7,060 nucleotides of DNA, from contig UQQF01000073.1 in assembly GCA_900543085.1 (NCBI GenBank), positions 1 to 7,060 of the forward strand. The letters run 5' to 3'. A model generated the notes under the pieces. It saw only the letters and a program-made list of their open reading frames with translations, did no database searches and was not told where the DNA came from. The DNA is from an uncultured Eubacteriales bacterium (lineage in GTDB: Bacteria; Bacillota; Clostridia; Oscillospirales; Oscillospiraceae). Both the position numbers and the translations under genes were made by a program. Positions 5,415-7,060 of the stretch are shown here, piece after piece. Each line of letters begins with the position of its first letter. Position 1 is the first letter of the stretch.

Positions 5415-5984
5415 ATGGACAAATCAGCCGATGTAACTCTGGCCGAATTCACAAAATCCCTTGCCGGGGAGGAGCCTCGCGGCGGAGCGGCGGCGGCGCT
5501 GGCAGGCGCGCTGGCGGCGGCGCTCGCCGCTCGCGCTGTGGCCGGTGAGGAGGTCGCGGCCAAGCTGGAGCGCATACGCGCCTACATGCTGCACCTGGTG
5601 GACGAGGACGCCAAGGCGCTCAAGCCCCTGGAGAAGTACCTTGCTCTGCCGGAGGACGACTCCGGCCGCGGAGCGCACCTTGACGCGGCGCTGCGCGTGG
5701 CCTGCTACATTCCCACGGAGGTCATGTACACCACCGCAGACGCGGCCGAAACGCTCGCCGCCGGGGTGGAGAGCTGCCCAAAGGGCGCTCTCGCCGACGC
5801 CGCCGTCGCGCTGGAGCTCTGCCGCGCGGCCATGCGCGCCAGCCGCGTCAACATAGTCAGCCACGCCGCGCACATGACCGACGAGGTCTTCGGCATGACG
5901 CTGAGGCGCGAGTGTGAGCTTGTTAGAGAGAAGTATGAACCAATCATCGACGCGGCTCTGGCCGCTATAGAGGAGAGATTCTGA
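5415..5984 (+). CDS. fchA: FTCD_C/FchA-family cyclodeaminase or methenyl-THF cyclohydrolase
   Basis: A 189-residue all-helical cytoplasmic protein of the FTCD_C family, slightly short (about 200-210 is usual). These enzymes act on folate C1 units: formimino-THF cyclodeaminase or 5,10-methenyl-THF cyclohydrolase. The N-terminal VTLAEFTKSLAGEEP is followed by RGGAAAALAGALAAAL (22-37), the counterpart of the PGGGS-x-A-x-L-x-G-A-x-A-A-L motif. Conserved acidic residues stand in LVDEDAKAL (61-69, Asp63 and Asp65). The helix KGALADAAVALELCRAAMRAS and then RVNIVSH complete the pattern. The motif departs from consensus: PGGGS reads PRGGA. The start is ATG 5415 with GGAG at 5401-5404, 7 nt after the membrane-protein stop. 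The following folD homologue begins 1 nt after this stop, which supports a folate role; the FchA activity is favoured over cyclodeaminase by that partner. No histidine-degradation gene is present. Confidence 0.85.
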   Translation: MDKSADVTLAEFTKSLAGEEPRGGAAAALAGALAAALAARAVAGEEVAAKLERIRAYMLHLVDEDAKALKPLEKYLALPEDDSGRGAHLDAALRVACYIPTEVMYTTADAAETLAAGVESCPKGALADAAVALELCRAAMRASRVNIVSHAAHMTDEVFGMTLRRECELVREKYEPIIDAALAAIEERF

Positions 5985-5985
5985 C

Positions 5986-6834
5986 ATGGCAAAGATTCTG
6001 GATGGAAAACCCGTGGCCAAGGCCATTCTGACCGAAGCCGCAAAGCGCGCCGCCGCACTGCATGAGCGCGGCATCGTTCCCGCACTCGCCGTCATACGCA
6101 CGCGCAACGACGGCAGCGCCACCGCACAGTACGAGCAAATGGCGCTCGACGCCTGCGCCGCCGCCGGCGTGGAGGCCTACAGCGCCTACATCCCAGATGT
6201 GCGCAGGCTGCGCACAAACGTAGAAAACATAAACCGGGACGACTCCATACACGGAGCCATTTTCCTGCGGCCGCTGCCCGGCGTTGAGGCGGAGGATCTG
6301 CTGCGTGCGGAGCTTCTGCCGGTCAAGGACGTGGACGGAGTGTCGTTCACCTCGCTGTCGGCCATTTTCGCAGGACACGGCCGGGCGTTCGCCCCTTGCC
6401 CGGTGAAGGCGGCGATGGAGCTGCTGGACTACTACAAGATACCCGTCGAGGGCAAGCGCGTGACGCTGATAGGCAGCAGCATGGTCACCGCCAAGCCGCT
6501 GTCCCTGCTCCTGCTGGAGCGCGGCGCGGTGGTCACGCTCTGCCGCGGGTCTGTTGATAACCTCGACATTCTCTGCCGCGAGAGCGACATCGTCGTAAGC
6601 GGCACGGGCATCCACGGACTGCTGGGCGCGGGCTGCTTCCGCTCCGGACAGTATGTCGTGGACGTCGGCGACAGCCTGCCCGGCGAAGAACACTCCGGCG
6701 ACGTGGACACCGACGCCGCGCTGGCCGCCGGCGCGGACGTGGCTCCCGCCAACGGCGGCGTGAACGTGATAAGCTTCGCCGTGCTGGCGCTGCACACCGT
6801 GCAGGCCGCCGAGCTGCAAAACGGACTGCTGTGA
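5986..6834 (+). CDS. folD: Divergent FolD: methylene-THF dehydrogenase, probably without cyclohydrolase activity
   Basis: A 282-residue protein of usual FolD length that interconverts 5,10-methylene- and 5,10-methenyl-THF with NAD(P). The two-domain layout is kept: an N-terminal catalytic domain with Tyr49 (SATAQYEQ), RPLPGV (95-100), PVKDVDGVS (112-120, Asp117) and a PCPV segment (137-140), then a Rossmann domain with VTLIGSSMVTAKPL (159-172), SDIVVSGTG (200-208), VVDVGD (224-229), SGDVDTDAAL and a terminal NGGVNVISFAVLALHT. Key residues are changed. The cyclohydrolase Lys four residues after the Tyr is Ala53, the Gln of QLPLP is Leu94, GRS is GSS (164 is Ser), and the PGGVGPMT hallmark is NGGVNVIS. 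The dehydrogenase Asp and folate Tyr remain. With FchA encoded 1 nt upstream, a split pathway is likely, with this protein as dehydrogenase only. A ribosome binding site (AGGAG) lies at 5971-5975. The fold is sure, the activity is inferred. Confidence 0.88.
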   Translation: MAKILDGKPVAKAILTEAAKRAAALHERGIVPALAVIRTRNDGSATAQYEQMALDACAAAGVEAYSAYIPDVRRLRTNVENINRDDSIHGAIFLRPLPGVEAEDLLRAELLPVKDVDGVSFTSLSAIFAGHGRAFAPCPVKAAMELLDYYKIPVEGKRVTLIGSSMVTAKPLSLLLLERGAVVTLCRGSVDNLDILCRESDIVVSGTGIHGLLGAGCFRSGQYVVDVGDSLPGEEHSGDVDTDAALAAGADVAPANGGVNVISFAVLALHTVQAAELQNGLL

Positions 6835-6859
6835 CGGCAGCGCAAAATATGAAAACAGT

Positions 6860-6887
6860 AATGACGCCTGCTGGTGCAGGCGTCATT
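6860..6887. other. Perfect 12-bp hairpin after folD
   Basis: AATGACGCCTGC (6860-6871) pairs fully with GCAGGCGTCATT (6876-6887) around a TGGT loop, 26 nt past the folD stop. It has no long T run, so it is likely a 3'-end stabiliser or the first part of a tandem terminator with the element at 6902-6926. Confidence 0.65.
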
Positions 6888-6901
6888 TACGTGAGACTTT
6901 C

Positions 6902-6926
6902 AAAAAAGGCCTCGACGGCCTTTTTT
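6902..6926 (+). terminator. Bidirectional rho-independent terminator
   Basis: Six A, GGCC (6902-6911), loop TCGAC, then GGCC and six T (6917-6926) form a 10-bp stem. Both strands end in a T run, so it can stop transcription from either side. It closes the ligase/fchA/folD unit. Confidence 0.75.
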
Positions 6927-7060
6927 GACAATAAAGTCCCCCGGCCGCGAGCGGCCGATGGAGACCGGCGCTTCACTCTGCGCCTCACTGACCGCCAAAG
7001 GCGGCCAATTCGACGCTCGCTTCGTCGTCGCAAGCTGCATATCCTTCGCTCCCGGCTAAA
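6927..7060. other. Palindrome-rich non-coding tail, possible interspersed repeat
   Basis: No convincing gene. Short GC palindromes are visible: CGGCCG (6950-6970 region) twice around CGAG, and CCGCC-AAA-GGCGG near 6992-7004. A 33-codon frame (ATG 6958 to TAA 7057-7059) has no ribosome binding site, and an Arg-rich open frame runs leftward from the window edge to a TAA at 6887-6889; neither looks like protein. The density of palindromes suggests an intergenic repeat family, which cannot be shown from a single copy. Confidence 0.3.

Noticed and set aside
5424..6819. Two long minus-strand open frames (5424-6122 and 5965-6819) opposite fchA and folD
   Set aside because: GC-rich codon usage of fchA and folD leaves the opposite strand open; the products are Arg/Ala/His-rich with no family features.
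6958..7059. A 33-codon frame after the final terminator
   Set aside because: It has no ribosome binding site, runs through palindromic repeats and shows no protein-like features.
6887..7060. Arg-rich minus-strand frame open at the right edge as the end of a further gene
   Set aside because: It reads through the terminator and GC palindromes, and the composition is unlike the real proteins in the window; it could only be judged with sequence beyond the edge.

Overview
The window looks like a chromosomal stretch from a GC-rich anaerobic member of the Bacillota, probably a gut-type Clostridia (Oscillospirales-like). This is an inference from gene content: a 2-hydroxyacyl-CoA dehydratase-type subunit, CooC- and CooT-type nickel maturation proteins, a YcxB-like domain, a FchA/FolD folate pair, strong GGAGG-type ribosome binding sites and hairpin-plus-T terminators. 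No RNA genes, insertion sequences, CRISPR arrays or phage genes were seen.

Left part (1-3180), the most unusual region: two transcription units diverge from a 219-bp intergenic segment (1983-2201). Leftward are a CooC-type P-loop ATPase with a CxC metal motif and, 17 nt later, a 2-hydroxyacyl-CoA dehydratase D-component/double-cubane-cluster-type protein that starts at TTG. Rightward are three tightly coupled small genes: a histidine-rich 104-residue protein (candidate nickel store), a CooT-family nickel-binding protein whose true start puts Cys at position 2, and a soluble basic protein with a YcxB-like C-terminal domain. The set resembles the cooC/cooT/cooJ nickel-insertion genes of CO dehydrogenase systems, rearranged around a dehydratase-like iron-sulfur protein. 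The rightward promoter is near consensus and carries a dyad, ATTATAC-N12-GTATAAT, lying over its -35/-10 region, as expected for a repressor site.

Middle part (3181-4126): a 15-bp perfect hairpin and a second hairpin with a T run close the rightward operon. A convergent tatD-family metal hydrolase gene follows. Between tatD and the next gene lie two back-to-back extended -10 promoters.

Right part (4121-7060): a rightward unit of an O-antigen ligase/polymerase-like membrane protein, an FTCD_C/FchA-type cyclohydrolase-cyclodeaminase and a divergent FolD. The FolD keeps its Tyr and Asp but lacks the catalytic Lys and Gln of the cyclohydrolase site, so the adjacent FchA-like protein may supply that step. 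The membrane-protein promoter predicts transcription starting on the A of its own ATG at 4127, which would make it leaderless. Two hairpins, the second a bidirectional terminator, end the unit. The last ~130 bp is palindrome-rich DNA with no convincing gene.

Taken together, the nickel-maturation genes (carbonyl-branch CO dehydrogenase/acetyl-CoA synthase would be one client) and the folate C1 genes (methyl branch) would fit a C1/acetyl-CoA metabolising anaerobe, but no CO dehydrogenase gene is present here, so that link remains inference.
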